Positions 23,600 through 31,219 of a stretch of DNA of 37,335 bases are shown in pieces. The stretch's first letter is position 1, and every line of letters begins with the position of its first letter. Position numbers and translations under genes: made by a program. The notes under the pieces were generated by a model. It was given only the letters and a program-made list of their open reading frames with translations. It searched no databases and had not been told where the DNA came from. Source of the stretch: an uncultured Bacteroidales bacterium (GTDB lineage Bacteria > Bacteroidota > Bacteroidia > Bacteroidales > Muribaculaceae); NCBI GenBank assembly GCA_902776955.1, contig CACYSG010000021.1, positions 1 to 37,335 on the forward strand, in the 5' to 3' direction.

Positions 23600-24955
23600 A
23601 TGAAACAGAAAAGATTTATTCTGCAAGAGAGCGAGTTGCCCACAGCATGGTATAACATTCAGGCCGATATGCCCAACAAGCCCATGCCCCCTCTTCATCC
23701 TGCCACCAAGCAGCCGCTGGGTGTGGACGATCTGGCCCACATCTTCCCGCGTGAGTGCTGCGTCCAGGAACTTGACACCGAACATGATTTCATCCCCATC
23801 CCCGACGAGGTGATGGACAAATATAAAGCCTATCGCAGTACGCCGCTGGTGCGCGCCTATGCCCTGGAAGAGGCGTTGCAGACGCCTGCACACATCTATT
23901 TCAAGAACGAGTCGGTGAATCCCCTGGGTTCCCACAAGATCAACTCTGCCCTGGCCCAGTGCTACTATGCCAAGCAGGAGGGCACGACCAATGTCACCAC
24001 CGAGACCGGTGCAGGACAATGGGGCGCAGCCCTGGCCTATGCCGCTTCGGTATTCGGCCTGGAGGCTGCCGTTTATCAGGTGAAGATATCGATGCAGCAG
24101 AAGCCCTACCGCTCGTCGATCATGCGCACTTTTGGGGCCGCTGTGACGGGCTCTCCCTCGATGTCCACCCGTGCCGGTAAGGATATCATCACGCGTGACC
24201 CCCATCATCCCGGCTCGCTGGGTACCGCAATCTCGGAGGCCGTTGAGCTGGCCACGATGACGCCGGGCTGCAAGTACACCCTGGGTTCGGTGCTCAACCA
24301 TGTGGGCCTGCATCAGACGATTATCGGCCTTGAAGCCGAGAAGCAGATGGCGATGGCCGGGGAATACCCTGATATGGTGATTGCCTGCTTTGGCGGCGGG
24401 TCCAACTTCGGCGGCATCGCCTTCCCCTTTATGCGCCATAACCTGAAGGATGGCCGCAAGACCGAGTTTATCGCTGCCGAGCCCGAGAGTTGCCCGAAGC
24501 TCACGCGCGGCGAGTTTCGTTATGACTTCGGCGACGAGGCCGGTTACACTCCCCTGTTGCCGATGTTCACCCTGGGCCACAGCTTCAAGCCTGCTAACAT
24601 CCATGCCGGCGGCTTGCGTTATCATGGGGCGGGCATGATTATCTCCCAATTGCTGAAGGACGGCTTGATGCGCGGTGTGGATATCCCGCAGCTGGAATCC
24701 TTTGATGCCGGTATGCTCTTTGCCCGCACCGAGGGCATCATTCCGGCGCCCGAGTCGGGCCATGCCATTGCCGCTGCCATCCGTGAGGCCGAGAAGTGCA
24801 AGCAGACGGGCGAGCCTAAGGTGATCCTGTTCAACCTTTCGGGGCACGGTCTCATCGATATGAGCGCCTATGACCAGTACCTGAATGGCGACCTGATGAA
24901 CTATAAAGTCTCGGACGACGATATCTCGCAGACGCTCAAGAGTGTGCCACAGTAA
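23600..24955 (+). CDS. trpB: Tryptophan synthase beta chain, TrpB2 type
   Basis: 451 aa, longer than TrpB1 (about 400), and typical of the TrpB2 (TIGR01415) branch: N-terminal extension LPTAWYNIQADMPNKPMPPLHPAT. Seen: PLP lysine K113 in NPLGSHKINSA, ETGAGQWG, phosphate loop FGGGSNFGG, and C-terminal FNLSGHGLIDM. The enzyme condenses indole with serine to tryptophan using PLP in the cytoplasm. No other trp gene is near, so it is a stand-alone copy, as TrpB2 often is. It lies behind a leader peptide rich in Trp codons, which supports a true link with tryptophan supply. Confidence 0.95.
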   Translation: MKQKRFILQESELPTAWYNIQADMPNKPMPPLHPATKQPLGVDDLAHIFPRECCVQELDTEHDFIPIPDEVMDKYKAYRSTPLVRAYALEEALQTPAHIYFKNESVNPLGSHKINSALAQCYYAKQEGTTNVTTETGAGQWGAALAYAASVFGLEAAVYQVKISMQQKPYRSSIMRTFGAAVTGSPSMSTRAGKDIITRDPHHPGSLGTAISEAVELATMTPGCKYTLGSVLNHVGLHQTIIGLEAEKQMAMAGEYPDMVIACFGGGSNFGGIAFPFMRHNLKDGRKTEFIAAEPESCPKLTRGEFRYDFGDEAGYTPLLPMFTLGHSFKPANIHAGGLRYHGAGMIISQLLKDGLMRGVDIPQLESFDAGMLFARTEGIIPAPESGHAIAAAIREAEKCKQTGEPKVILFNLSGHGLIDMSAYDQYLNGDLMNYKVSDDDISQTLKSVPQ

Positions 24956-24988
24956 ATTTGATATATATAAAAGTTAAACAAAGAAGCA

Positions 24989-25018
24989 GGAGGGGCGGAA
25001 GTTGTTTTTCGCCCCTTC
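24989..25018 (+). terminator. Hairpin after trpB, probable terminator
   Basis: GGAGGGGCG / CGCCCCTTC, 9 bp with one G-T pair, and a T-rich loop. There is no downstream T-run, so a terminator is inferred from position 34 bp after the stop. Confidence 0.55.
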
Positions 25019-25044
25019 GTGGTGCATTTATGCGTCAGAAATAG

Positions 25045-25052
25045 TATCTTTG
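25045..25052 (+). promoter_or_regulatory. Candidate -7 box of the sugar module
   Basis: TATCTTTG matches TAnnTTTG, 28 bp upstream of the GTG start of the nucleotidyltransferase gene; no TTG at the usual distance. Confidence 0.45.
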
Positions 25053-25080
25053 TCGTTGAAATGTATTAATCGATACGACA

Positions 25081-26244
25081 GTGAGCAATAAGAAAGTTTT
25101 TGTCTCGGGCTGCTATGACTTGTTGCACTCCGGCCATGTGGAATTCTTCAGGCAGGCGTCGCAGTTTGGCGACCTGTATGTGGGCATCGGCAGCGACAGG
25201 ACCATCGAGCGGCTCAAGGGGCACAAGACGATGTACAGCGAGCAGGAGCGGCTGTTCATGGTGCGTGCCATCCGCTATGTCAAGGAGGCTTATATCAATC
25301 AGGGCGACGGCTTCCTGGACTTCTTGCCCACCCTCGACATCGTCCACCCCGACTGCCTGGTGGTGAACGAGGACGGCGACCGTGAGGACAAGCGCCAGCT
25401 GTGCCGGGAGCGCGGCATGGAATATATCGTGCTCAAGAGGACTCCCGGCGAGGGCCTGGCCTCACGCAGCAGCACGGGCTTGAAGCAGACGCTGGGTCGC
25501 CAGCTGCCCACGCGCCTTGATCTGGCGGGCACTTGGATTGACCAGCCCTACGTCTCCTGCCATGCCCCGGGCTGGGCGTTGACCATCTCGCTGGAGCCCA
25601 CGTTTGAGGTGCGCGAGCGTTGCGGCTTGTCCACGAGCACGCGCAACACCATCAAGCGTGTGTGGCCCTACCGTTTGCCCGACATGGACCCCGAGATGCT
25701 GGCCCGTCTGGTCTTTTGCCTCGAGAACGACCCCGAGCGCAGCGACGGCATCGTGAGCGGCGCCCAGGACGCCATCGGCATCTGTGTGCCCGGCTTGGCG
25801 AGGCATTATTACAACGGCTCCTACTGGCCCGAGAAGATTGAATATACCCGTGACCCTGCCCTGCTGGCGTGGCTGGAGGACCACCTGTGCTTGATTCCGA
25901 TGTTTCCGCGCCGTCCGGGCTGCAGCGTGGTCGAGGGCAAGGACATCACCCCGGCCAAGGTGCGCGACCTGGCCGCTGCCGCCGAGCGTTGCTGGGATGC
26001 CATCCAGCAGCGGGACATCGACGGGTTTGCCGCGGCCTATCTGGCCTCGTTCCATGCCCAGGTGGCGATGTTCCCCGCCATGATCCAACCCGGCGTGCAG
26101 GACTATATCGACCGCTACAGCGCCCTTGACGGCGTGCTGGCGTGGAAGATGCCCGGTGCGGGCGGAGGCGGCTACCTGGCCCTCGTTTGCCGAGACCGCG
26201 CCCATTTCCCCGACGGAGCCATATCTTTAAAAATTAGAAGTTAG
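25081..26244 (+). CDS. Nucleotidyltransferase fused to a GHMP-kinase-like domain
   Basis: 387 aa. GTG start at 25081: the only upstream ATG is followed by a stop. Residues 1-140 are a cytidylyltransferase-type nucleotidyltransferase: VFVSGCYDLLHSGHVEFF with H16-S-G-H19, GIGSDRTIERLKG, and a late SSTGLK. Residues 143-387 resemble GHMP sugar kinases: RLDLAGTWIDQPYVS (substrate motif), SGAQDAIGI (230 region, GxxD motif) and MPGAGGGGYLALV (358-368). The kinase part is short (about 240 aa versus 330) and the ATP-binding P-x3-GLGSSSA motif is missing or degenerate (CGLSTSTRNT, 181-190). Its position next to rhamnose mutarotase and FucP suggests a deoxysugar or heptose activating role, an inference. 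It differs from Bacteroides Fkp, which is much larger. Confidence 0.82.
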   Translation: MSNKKVFVSGCYDLLHSGHVEFFRQASQFGDLYVGIGSDRTIERLKGHKTMYSEQERLFMVRAIRYVKEAYINQGDGFLDFLPTLDIVHPDCLVVNEDGDREDKRQLCRERGMEYIVLKRTPGEGLASRSSTGLKQTLGRQLPTRLDLAGTWIDQPYVSCHAPGWALTISLEPTFEVRERCGLSTSTRNTIKRVWPYRLPDMDPEMLARLVFCLENDPERSDGIVSGAQDAIGICVPGLARHYYNGSYWPEKIEYTRDPALLAWLEDHLCLIPMFPRRPGCSVVEGKDITPAKVRDLAAAAERCWDAIQQRDIDGFAAAYLASFHAQVAMFPAMIQPGVQDYIDRYSALDGVLAWKMPGAGGGGYLALVCRDRAHFPDGAISLKIRS

Positions 26245-26306
26245 AAATGAGGAATGAGGAATTAGGAATGAGGAATGAGGAATGAGAAATGAGAAATGAG
26301 GAATGG
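26244..26306. repeat. Heptamer tandem repeat (GGAATGA, 9 units)
   Basis: Nine 7-bp units: GAAATGA, GGAATGA, GGAATTA, GGAATGA x3, GAAATGA x2, GGAATGG. It starts at the last base of the preceding stop codon. Confidence 0.9.
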
Positions 26307-26323
26307 GCATCCGCCGCTAAGGT

Positions 26324-26428
26324 CCCTAAAGACCTTAAAGTCCTTAAAGACCTTAAAGTCCTTAAAGTCCTTAAAGACCCTAAAGTCCTTAAAGACCCTA
26401 AAGTCCTTAAAGACCCTAAAGTCCTTAA
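26324..26428. repeat. 9-bp tandem repeat (CCTTAAAGW, 11.7 units)
   Basis: Eleven complete 9-bp units and six further bases, alternating CCTTAAAGA/CCTTAAAGT/CCCTAAAGT in exact phase. It lies 18 bp before the rhaM ATG region, so copy number could change rhaM leader length. Confidence 0.92.
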
Positions 26429-26446
26429 CCAGTTAAACCGATAAAA

Positions 26447-26782
26447 ATGAAACGCTATTGCCAAACCCTTGAATTGCGGGATGACCGCGAAATGATTGAG
26501 AAATACGTTGAGGCCCACGCCCATGTGTGGCCCGAGATCCAGGCGGGCATCCGCAGTGTGGGTATCCTCGACATGCAGATTTACATCCTGGACAACCGAC
26601 TGTTCATGATATGCGACACGGTGGATGACTTCGACTGGGAGGCCGACAACGCCCGCCTGGCCACCTTGCCCCGGCAGGCCGAGTGGGAGGCCTATGTCGC
26701 CCAATTCCAAGGCTGCGACCCTTCTGCCCCCTCGACTGCCAAGTGGCAACTGATGGAACGGATATTCAAGTTAGGAATGTGA
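26447..26782 (+). CDS. rhaM: L-rhamnose mutarotase
   Basis: 111 aa, the family's usual size (PF05336). Seen: KRYCQTLELRDD..MIEKYVEAHAHVWPEIQAGIRSVGILDMQIYILDNRLFMICD, with the conserved H-x3-WPE and a Trp/Met-rich C-terminus (KWQLMERIFKL). The enzyme interconverts alpha and beta anomers of L-rhamnose or related 6-deoxysugars. It lies upstream of a FucP-type permease, so the true sugar could be L-fucose or L-rhamnose. The promoter was not identified, because the upstream 200 bp is almost all tandem repeats. Confidence 0.9.
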   Translation: MKRYCQTLELRDDREMIEKYVEAHAHVWPEIQAGIRSVGILDMQIYILDNRLFMICDTVDDFDWEADNARLATLPRQAEWEAYVAQFQGCDPSAPSTAKWQLMERIFKLGM

Positions 26783-26796
26783 AATGTGAAAAGTTT

Positions 26797-27294
26797 ATGA
26801 AAAAGCTTTTGTTTTTGATTGGTATTCTGATTATTGGTGTAATCGCCTTTAAGTGTTCTCGTTCTTCGGTTGTAAAAGAGCCTAATACCGTAAGATTCAC
26901 AGAACTGGACAAGGAAATACAAGACACCCTGTTTTCTCTCTGGCAGAGTAGTGGAGGAATGAGGACGACTACTAAAACAGTATATTATCCTCGTACAAAA
27001 GAGACTTGGGTACATGAAACTACGGCACCTATTAATTTTATTGATTTAACCGACAATTATGTCTTAGAATATAAGATAACTAGATTATTTAATTGGCTTT
27101 TTGATAATAGAGATAAGGTAGTTATCAATAAAACGAATGGATGGAAGCACACATTTCCTTGGAACGAACATGAACCTGTAATCATCAAGGGAGATAAAAT
27201 CTATACACCAGCTGTATTCTTATCTTTCTTTGTGGTGTCATCAAAGTCGGAAATGGATACATGCCGTTTTAATGTTTATACCATAAAAGAATGA
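26797..27294 (+). CDS. Small membrane-anchored or secreted protein of unknown function
   Basis: 165 aa from the ATG at 26797; upstream in-frame sequence belongs to the rhaM overlap. The N-terminus MKKLLFLIGILIIGVIAFKCSRSS is a signal or anchor helix; the cysteine at 20 follows FK rather than a canonical lipobox, so lipoprotein status is doubtful. The rest is polar with a few beta-like segments (KTVYYPRTKETWVHET, NKTNGWKHTFPWNEHEP). No family recognised. It is markedly AT-richer than rhaM and fucP on either side, which suggests later insertion into the sugar module. Confidence 0.7.
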   Translation: MKKLLFLIGILIIGVIAFKCSRSSVVKEPNTVRFTELDKEIQDTLFSLWQSSGGMRTTTKTVYYPRTKETWVHETTAPINFIDLTDNYVLEYKITRLFNWLFDNRDKVVINKTNGWKHTFPWNEHEPVIIKGDKIYTPAVFLSFFVVSSKSEMDTCRFNVYTIKE

Positions 27295-27385
27295 TTGAAA
27301 AAGAATCAAACAACCGGAACAACTGACAACAACCCAAACACCCCTTTTTGATGTTGGTCAACTTGTTTGAAAAATTTGAAACAGA

Positions 27386-28702
27386 ATGACAACCGATAAA
27401 GAAAACAAATCCCGATTGCTGGTGACGCGTGAAGGCGTGAGCTATGTGCTGCCCTTTATCGTGGTGACCTGCTGTTTTGCCCTGTGGGGCTTCGCTAACG
27501 ACATCACCAACCCGATGGTGAAAGCGTTCTCCAAGATTTTCCGCATGAGCGTCACCGACGGCACGCTGGTGCAGGTCGCTTTCTACGGCGGTTACTTCTG
27601 CATGGCGCTGCCGGCTGCCCTGTTCATCCGCCGCCACTCGTTCAAGAGCGGCATCGTCATGGGGCTGGCACTCTATGCCCTGGGTGTGCTGCTGTTCATC
27701 CCCGCGAGGGCTGTGGGCAGCTTCTGGCCATTCCTCATTGCCTATTTCATCCTCACCTGCGGCCTGTCGTTCCTCGAGACGACGGCCAACCCCTATATCC
27801 TGCTCATGGGCGATAAGGAGACGGCTACGCGCCGCCTGAATTTCGCCCAGTCGTTCAACCCCATCGGGTCGCTGGCGGGCATGTTTGTGGCGATGAATTT
27901 CATCCAGGCGCGGCTCAACCCGCTAGACACGGCGCAGCGTGCCACGCTCGACGACGCGCAGTTCGAGGCGTTGAAGCAGAGCGACCTGGGTGTGCTGGTG
28001 CAGCCCTATGCCCTGCTCAGTGTGGTGATTATCCTGTTGCTGGCGGTGCTGCTGGCGGTGCGAGTTCCCGCTTTGCGCAAGGCTTCGAGTGGCGACCGTG
28101 CCCCCGTGCTGCCCGCCTTCAGGCGGTTGTGGGCCAACAAGGCTTATCGACGCGGCGTGGCGGCGCAGTTTTTCTATGTGGGCGCACAGATCACCTGCTG
28201 GACTTTCATCATCCAGTATGGCACGCGGGTGTTCATGGCCCAGGGGATGAGCGAGCAGGCGGCCGAGGTACTCTCCCAGCGCTACAACATCGTGGCGATG
28301 GTGATCTTCTGCCTGATGCGCTTTGTCAATCTCTACCTGATGAAGTATATCAAGCCGGGCCGACTCATGGCCTTCTTTGCCGCCGTGGCCTTGGCGCTGC
28401 TGTGCGGCGTGATCTTCGTCGGCGGGCACACGGGAATGTGCTGCCTGGTGGCAGTGTCGGCCTGCATGAGCCTGATGTTCCCCACGATTTACGGCCTTGC
28501 CCTGGGCGACGTGGGCGAGGATGCCGAGTTGGGTTCGGCGGGACTGATTATGGCGATTTTGGGCGGCAGTGTGTTGCCCGCACTCCAGGCGATGATCATC
28601 GACAGCGGGGTGACTGCCATCCCTGCCGTCAACCTGTCGTTCATTGTCCCTGCCCTGTGCTTTGTCGTGGTGATGCGCTACGGCCTGCGCCACTCCCGCT
28701 AA
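27386..28702 (+). CDS. fucP: FucP-type sugar:H+ symporter (MFS)
   Basis: 438 aa with about 12 hydrophobic helices. Seen: the FucP-family start PFIVVTCCFALWGFANDITNPMVKAF, QVAFYGGYFCMALPAAL, LSFLETTANPYILLMGD and RLNFAQSFNPIGSLAGM, all typical of L-fucose permease. It imports L-fucose or a similar 6-deoxysugar across the inner membrane with protons. It lies in the module with rhamnose mutarotase. Its stop codon overlaps by 4 bp the end of the convergent dockerin gene (28699-28702). Sugar specificity is not provable from sequence. Confidence 0.93.
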   Translation: MTTDKENKSRLLVTREGVSYVLPFIVVTCCFALWGFANDITNPMVKAFSKIFRMSVTDGTLVQVAFYGGYFCMALPAALFIRRHSFKSGIVMGLALYALGVLLFIPARAVGSFWPFLIAYFILTCGLSFLETTANPYILLMGDKETATRRLNFAQSFNPIGSLAGMFVAMNFIQARLNPLDTAQRATLDDAQFEALKQSDLGVLVQPYALLSVVIILLLAVLLAVRVPALRKASSGDRAPVLPAFRRLWANKAYRRGVAAQFFYVGAQITCWTFIIQYGTRVFMAQGMSEQAAEVLSQRYNIVAMVIFCLMRFVNLYLMKYIKPGRLMAFFAAVALALLCGVIFVGGHTGMCCLVAVSACMSLMFPTIYGLALGDVGEDAELGSAGLIMAILGGSVLPALQAMIIDSGVTAIPAVNLSFIVPALCFVVVMRYGLRHSR

Positions 28703-29400
28703 TGCCTTAGAACTTGATCGATGAGCATGGTCACGTCGGTGATGTTGACCACGCCGTTGCCGTCGATGTCCCCGTTGGTGATGTCTGAGCTCATCAGTAC
28801 GGCCTGGATGAGCATGGTCACGTCGCTGATATTGACCACGCCGTTACCGTCGACGTCGCCGGGAATCGGGTCGTCGTCAGGAGGGGTCGTTGCCGCGATG
28901 CCGGTGATGAGGGCCCGCTTGATGGCGCCGCTGCTGACGTGATTGGCCTGCCAGGAAACGAAGCGTAGCCGTGCGGTGTCGGTCCTCGCCGGGACGGCCA
29001 GCTTGATAGTCAGACTGTGGGTGGAACCGAGGACGGTGGGGACAGTGGTCGCCGAGTCGAGGACATTGCCGACCGCATCGTCTATGGCCATGGTCAAGGC
29101 CGTCCGGGAAAGTTCAAAGTCGCTGTCCCTGAAGCTGCTGGTGTACCACACGACGTTGGCCTCGATGCTGTCGATGCCGTGACACTCAAACAGCGGTGAA
29201 GTGAGCGTGAGCACATCGCCCTGACTATTGACGTAGAGCACGATTCTGCCGCCAGCGATGTTCGATGAGTTAAGTTGGACGCCGGGGTTGTTGTAGGTCC
29301 AGCCGTCAAAATTGCTGCTGGTGAACTGGGGCAACTGTTGGGCAAACAACACTGTTGTTGCCAGGATTGCGGCAAGCGTGGTAATGAAATATCTCATCAT
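28699..29400 (-). CDS. Secreted protein with C-terminal dockerin-like repeats
   Basis: 233 aa. A signal peptide (MMRYFITTLAAILATTVLFAQ) precedes a beta-sandwich-like region (about 25-165; NFDGWTYNNPGVQL.., SSNIAGGRIVLYVNSQGDVLTLTSPLFE) and a Pro/Asp linker (TTPPDDDPIP). The last 55 residues hold two dockerin-type Ca-binding repeats: GDVDGNGVVNISDVTMLIQAVL and GDIDGNGVVNITDVTMLIDQVL, with the D-x-D/N-x-D/N-G-x2-N-x2-D loop. Dockerins bind cohesins in cellulosomes; in gut Bacteroidota similar domains end many secreted proteins and partners are mostly unknown. It has a strong promoter and is convergent with fucP. Confidence 0.87.
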   Translation of the reverse strand: MMRYFITTLAAILATTVLFAQQLPQFTSSNFDGWTYNNPGVQLNSSNIAGGRIVLYVNSQGDVLTLTSPLFECHGIDSIEANVVWYTSSFRDSDFELSRTALTMAIDDAVGNVLDSATTVPTVLGSTHSLTIKLAVPARTDTARLRFVSWQANHVSSGAIKRALITGIAATTPPDDDPIPGDVDGNGVVNISDVTMLIQAVLMSSDITNGDIDGNGVVNITDVTMLIDQVLRH

Positions 29401-29425
29401 ATAAAGGTGGTTGAAATAAGAAGAG

Positions 29426-29456
29426 CAAATTTACATGATTCTCCGCAAATAGCCAA
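29426..29456 (-). promoter_or_regulatory. Promoter of the dockerin gene
   Basis: Minus strand TTG (29454-29456), 20 bp, TAAATTTG (29426-29433), a strong match, 26 bp before the start codon. Confidence 0.72.
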
Positions 29457-29506
29457 TAGAATACCTTGTTTTTCTGAAATCAAGCAGTAGAAATATGTCT
29501 TTTTGT

Positions 29507-29537
29507 TTGGCACTTCGCTCAACTTGCACTACCGTTG
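29507..29537 (+). promoter_or_regulatory. Upstream degenerate copy of the glnA promoter cassette
   Basis: TTG (29507-29509), 20 bp, TACCGTTG (29530-29537). The spacer ends ACTTGCACTAC like the downstream copy and the BspA-gene promoter. The -7 box differs by one base from the consensus, so it may be inactive. Confidence 0.5.
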
Positions 29538-29590
29538 CCTTCGGCGAAGGTAGGCTGCGTCTCGACAATGCAAGAAAAATGTGTTTTTTC

Positions 29591-29621
29591 TTGGCATTGT
29601 GCGCGACTTGCACTACCTTTG
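29591..29621 (+). promoter_or_regulatory. Promoter of glnA
   Basis: TTG (29591-29593), 20 bp, TACCTTTG (29614-29621), preceded by an inverted repeat GCAAGAAAAA..TTTTTTCTTG (29570-29593). The spacer (GCATTGTGCGCGACTTGCAC) is nearly the same as in front of the BspA-like gene. A leader of about 65 nt follows. Confidence 0.72.
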
Positions 29622-29693
29622 TCCCAAAGAACTAAAACCATTAATTAACCTGCTTTTCAGCCTTCAGCTGGAAGCCTAACATCTTAGATTAAA

Positions 29694-31202
29694 TTGGAAA
29701 ATGAAATTCTGGCATTGAACGCCAACCAGGTAGTGGCCTACCTGCAGAAAGAGCCTCGTGAATTCACCAAGGCCGACATCATCCGTTACATTGAGGAGAA
29801 TGGCATCCGCATGGTCAACTTCATGTACCCCGGCGGTGACGGCAAGTTGAAAACCCTGAACTTTGTGATCAGCAGCAAGGATTACCTGCGCACCATCCTC
29901 TCGTGTGGTGAGCGCGTGGACGGCTCCAGCCTGTTCAGCTTCATCCAGGCCAGCTCGAGCGACCTGTATGTGCTGCCCAGGTTCAGCACCGCCTTCCTTG
30001 ATCCGTTTGCCGAGATTCCCACCCTGTGCCTGCTGTGCTCGTTCTTTGACAAGGACGGCAACCCGCTGGAGAGCTCTCCCGAGCAGACGCTGAGGAAAGC
30101 CGCAAAGGCCTTCCGCGAGGTGACGGGTATGGAATATGAGGCCATGGGCGAGCTGGAGTACTACGTCATCCGCCCCTCGGTGGACTACTACCCCGCCCGC
30201 GACCAGCACGGCTACCACGAGTCGATGCCCTATGCCAAGACCAACGACTTCCGCCAGCGCTGCATGGACTATATCGCTAAGGCCGGTGGCCAGATCAAGT
30301 ACGGCCACAGCGAGGTGGGCAACTTTGAGCAGGACGGCGTGGTCTATGAGCAGAACGAGATCGAGTTCCTGCCCGTTCCCGTGCTCGACGCCGCCGACCA
30401 GCTGATGGTCGCCAAGTGGGTGATCCGCAACCTGGCCTTCCGCGCCAACCTGAACGTCACCTTCGCCCCGAAGATCACCACGGGCAAGGCTGGCTCGGGT
30501 CTGCACATCCACATGCGCATGATGAAAGACGGCCGCAACATGATGATCAACGACAAGGGCGTCCTGAGCGACGAGGCCCGCACCGCCATCGCCGGTATGA
30601 TGGACCTGGCTCCCGCAATCACCGCCTTCGGCAACAAGAACCCGATGTCTTACTTCCGTCTGGTTCCCCACCAGGAGGCTCCCACCAACGTATGCTGGGG
30701 TGACCGCAACCGCTCTGTCCTCGTGCGCGTGCCCCTGGGCTGGACCGCTGGCGCCGACATGTGCCGCACTGCCAACCCGCTGGAGCCCGCCAGCAACTTC
30801 GACACGACCCAGAAGCAGACCGTCGAGATGCGCTCGCCGGACGGCTCGGCCGACATCTACCAGCTGCTCGCTGGCCTGTGCGTAGCTTGCCGCCACGGCT
30901 TCGAGATGAAGAATGCCCTCGAGTTGGCCGCCAAGACCTATGTTGACGTGAACATCCACGATGCTGCCAATGCCGACCGCCTCAACGAGCTTGACTGCCT
31001 GCCCGACAGTTGCGTCGCCAGTGCCGACTGCTTGGAGAAGCTGCGTGGTGCCTTCGAGGAGCACGGCGTGTTCAGCACCCACATGATCGATGGCATCATC
31101 GCCGAGCTGCGTTCGTTCAACGACCGCACCCTGCGCCACGACATCGAGCACGATCCCAAGCGCACCGCCCAGCTCGTCAACGAGTACTTCCAGTGCGGTT
31201 GA
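29694..31202 (+). CDS. glnA: Glutamine synthetase (GlnA, type I-like)
   Basis: 502 aa. Seen: N-terminal beta-grasp region (AYLQKEPREFTKADIIRYIEENGIRMVNFMYPGGDGKLK), catalytic-domain EYYVIRP (about 155-161), HSEVGNFEQDGVVYEQNEIEF (about 205-225), GSGLHIH with H271 and H273, and MRSPDGSADIYQLLAGL. It makes glutamine from glutamate, ammonia and ATP. The only start codon that keeps the conserved N-terminus is TTG at 29694; the nearby ATG is in another frame, so weak initiation may be part of its control. It has two promoter-cassette copies upstream and a strong terminator downstream, so it is probably monocistronic. Confidence 0.94.
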   Translation: MENEILALNANQVVAYLQKEPREFTKADIIRYIEENGIRMVNFMYPGGDGKLKTLNFVISSKDYLRTILSCGERVDGSSLFSFIQASSSDLYVLPRFSTAFLDPFAEIPTLCLLCSFFDKDGNPLESSPEQTLRKAAKAFREVTGMEYEAMGELEYYVIRPSVDYYPARDQHGYHESMPYAKTNDFRQRCMDYIAKAGGQIKYGHSEVGNFEQDGVVYEQNEIEFLPVPVLDAADQLMVAKWVIRNLAFRANLNVTFAPKITTGKAGSGLHIHMRMMKDGRNMMINDKGVLSDEARTAIAGMMDLAPAITAFGNKNPMSYFRLVPHQEAPTNVCWGDRNRSVLVRVPLGWTAGADMCRTANPLEPASNFDTTQKQTVEMRSPDGSADIYQLLAGLCVACRHGFEMKNALELAAKTYVDVNIHDAANADRLNELDCLPDSCVASADCLEKLRGAFEEHGVFSTHMIDGIIAELRSFNDRTLRHDIEHDPKRTAQLVNEYFQCG

Positions 31203-31219
31203 TGCTCGCTGCGCTCGCA

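Noticed and set aside
25081-26244. Calling the gene fkp (L-fucokinase/GDP-fucose pyrophosphorylase)
   Set aside because: Fkp is about 950 aa with a different, larger pyrophosphorylase domain at the N-terminus; this protein is 387 aa with a small HxGH nucleotidyltransferase.
29676-31151. 491-codon minus-strand frame opposite glnA
   Set aside because: Shadow of a GC-rich gene; no domains, and the plus strand carries unmistakable GlnA motifs. The same applies to the long frames opposite DUF853 (21549-23258), trpB (23336-24847), PBP2 (4664-5536), rodA (2461-3453) and the transglycosylase (15212-16204).
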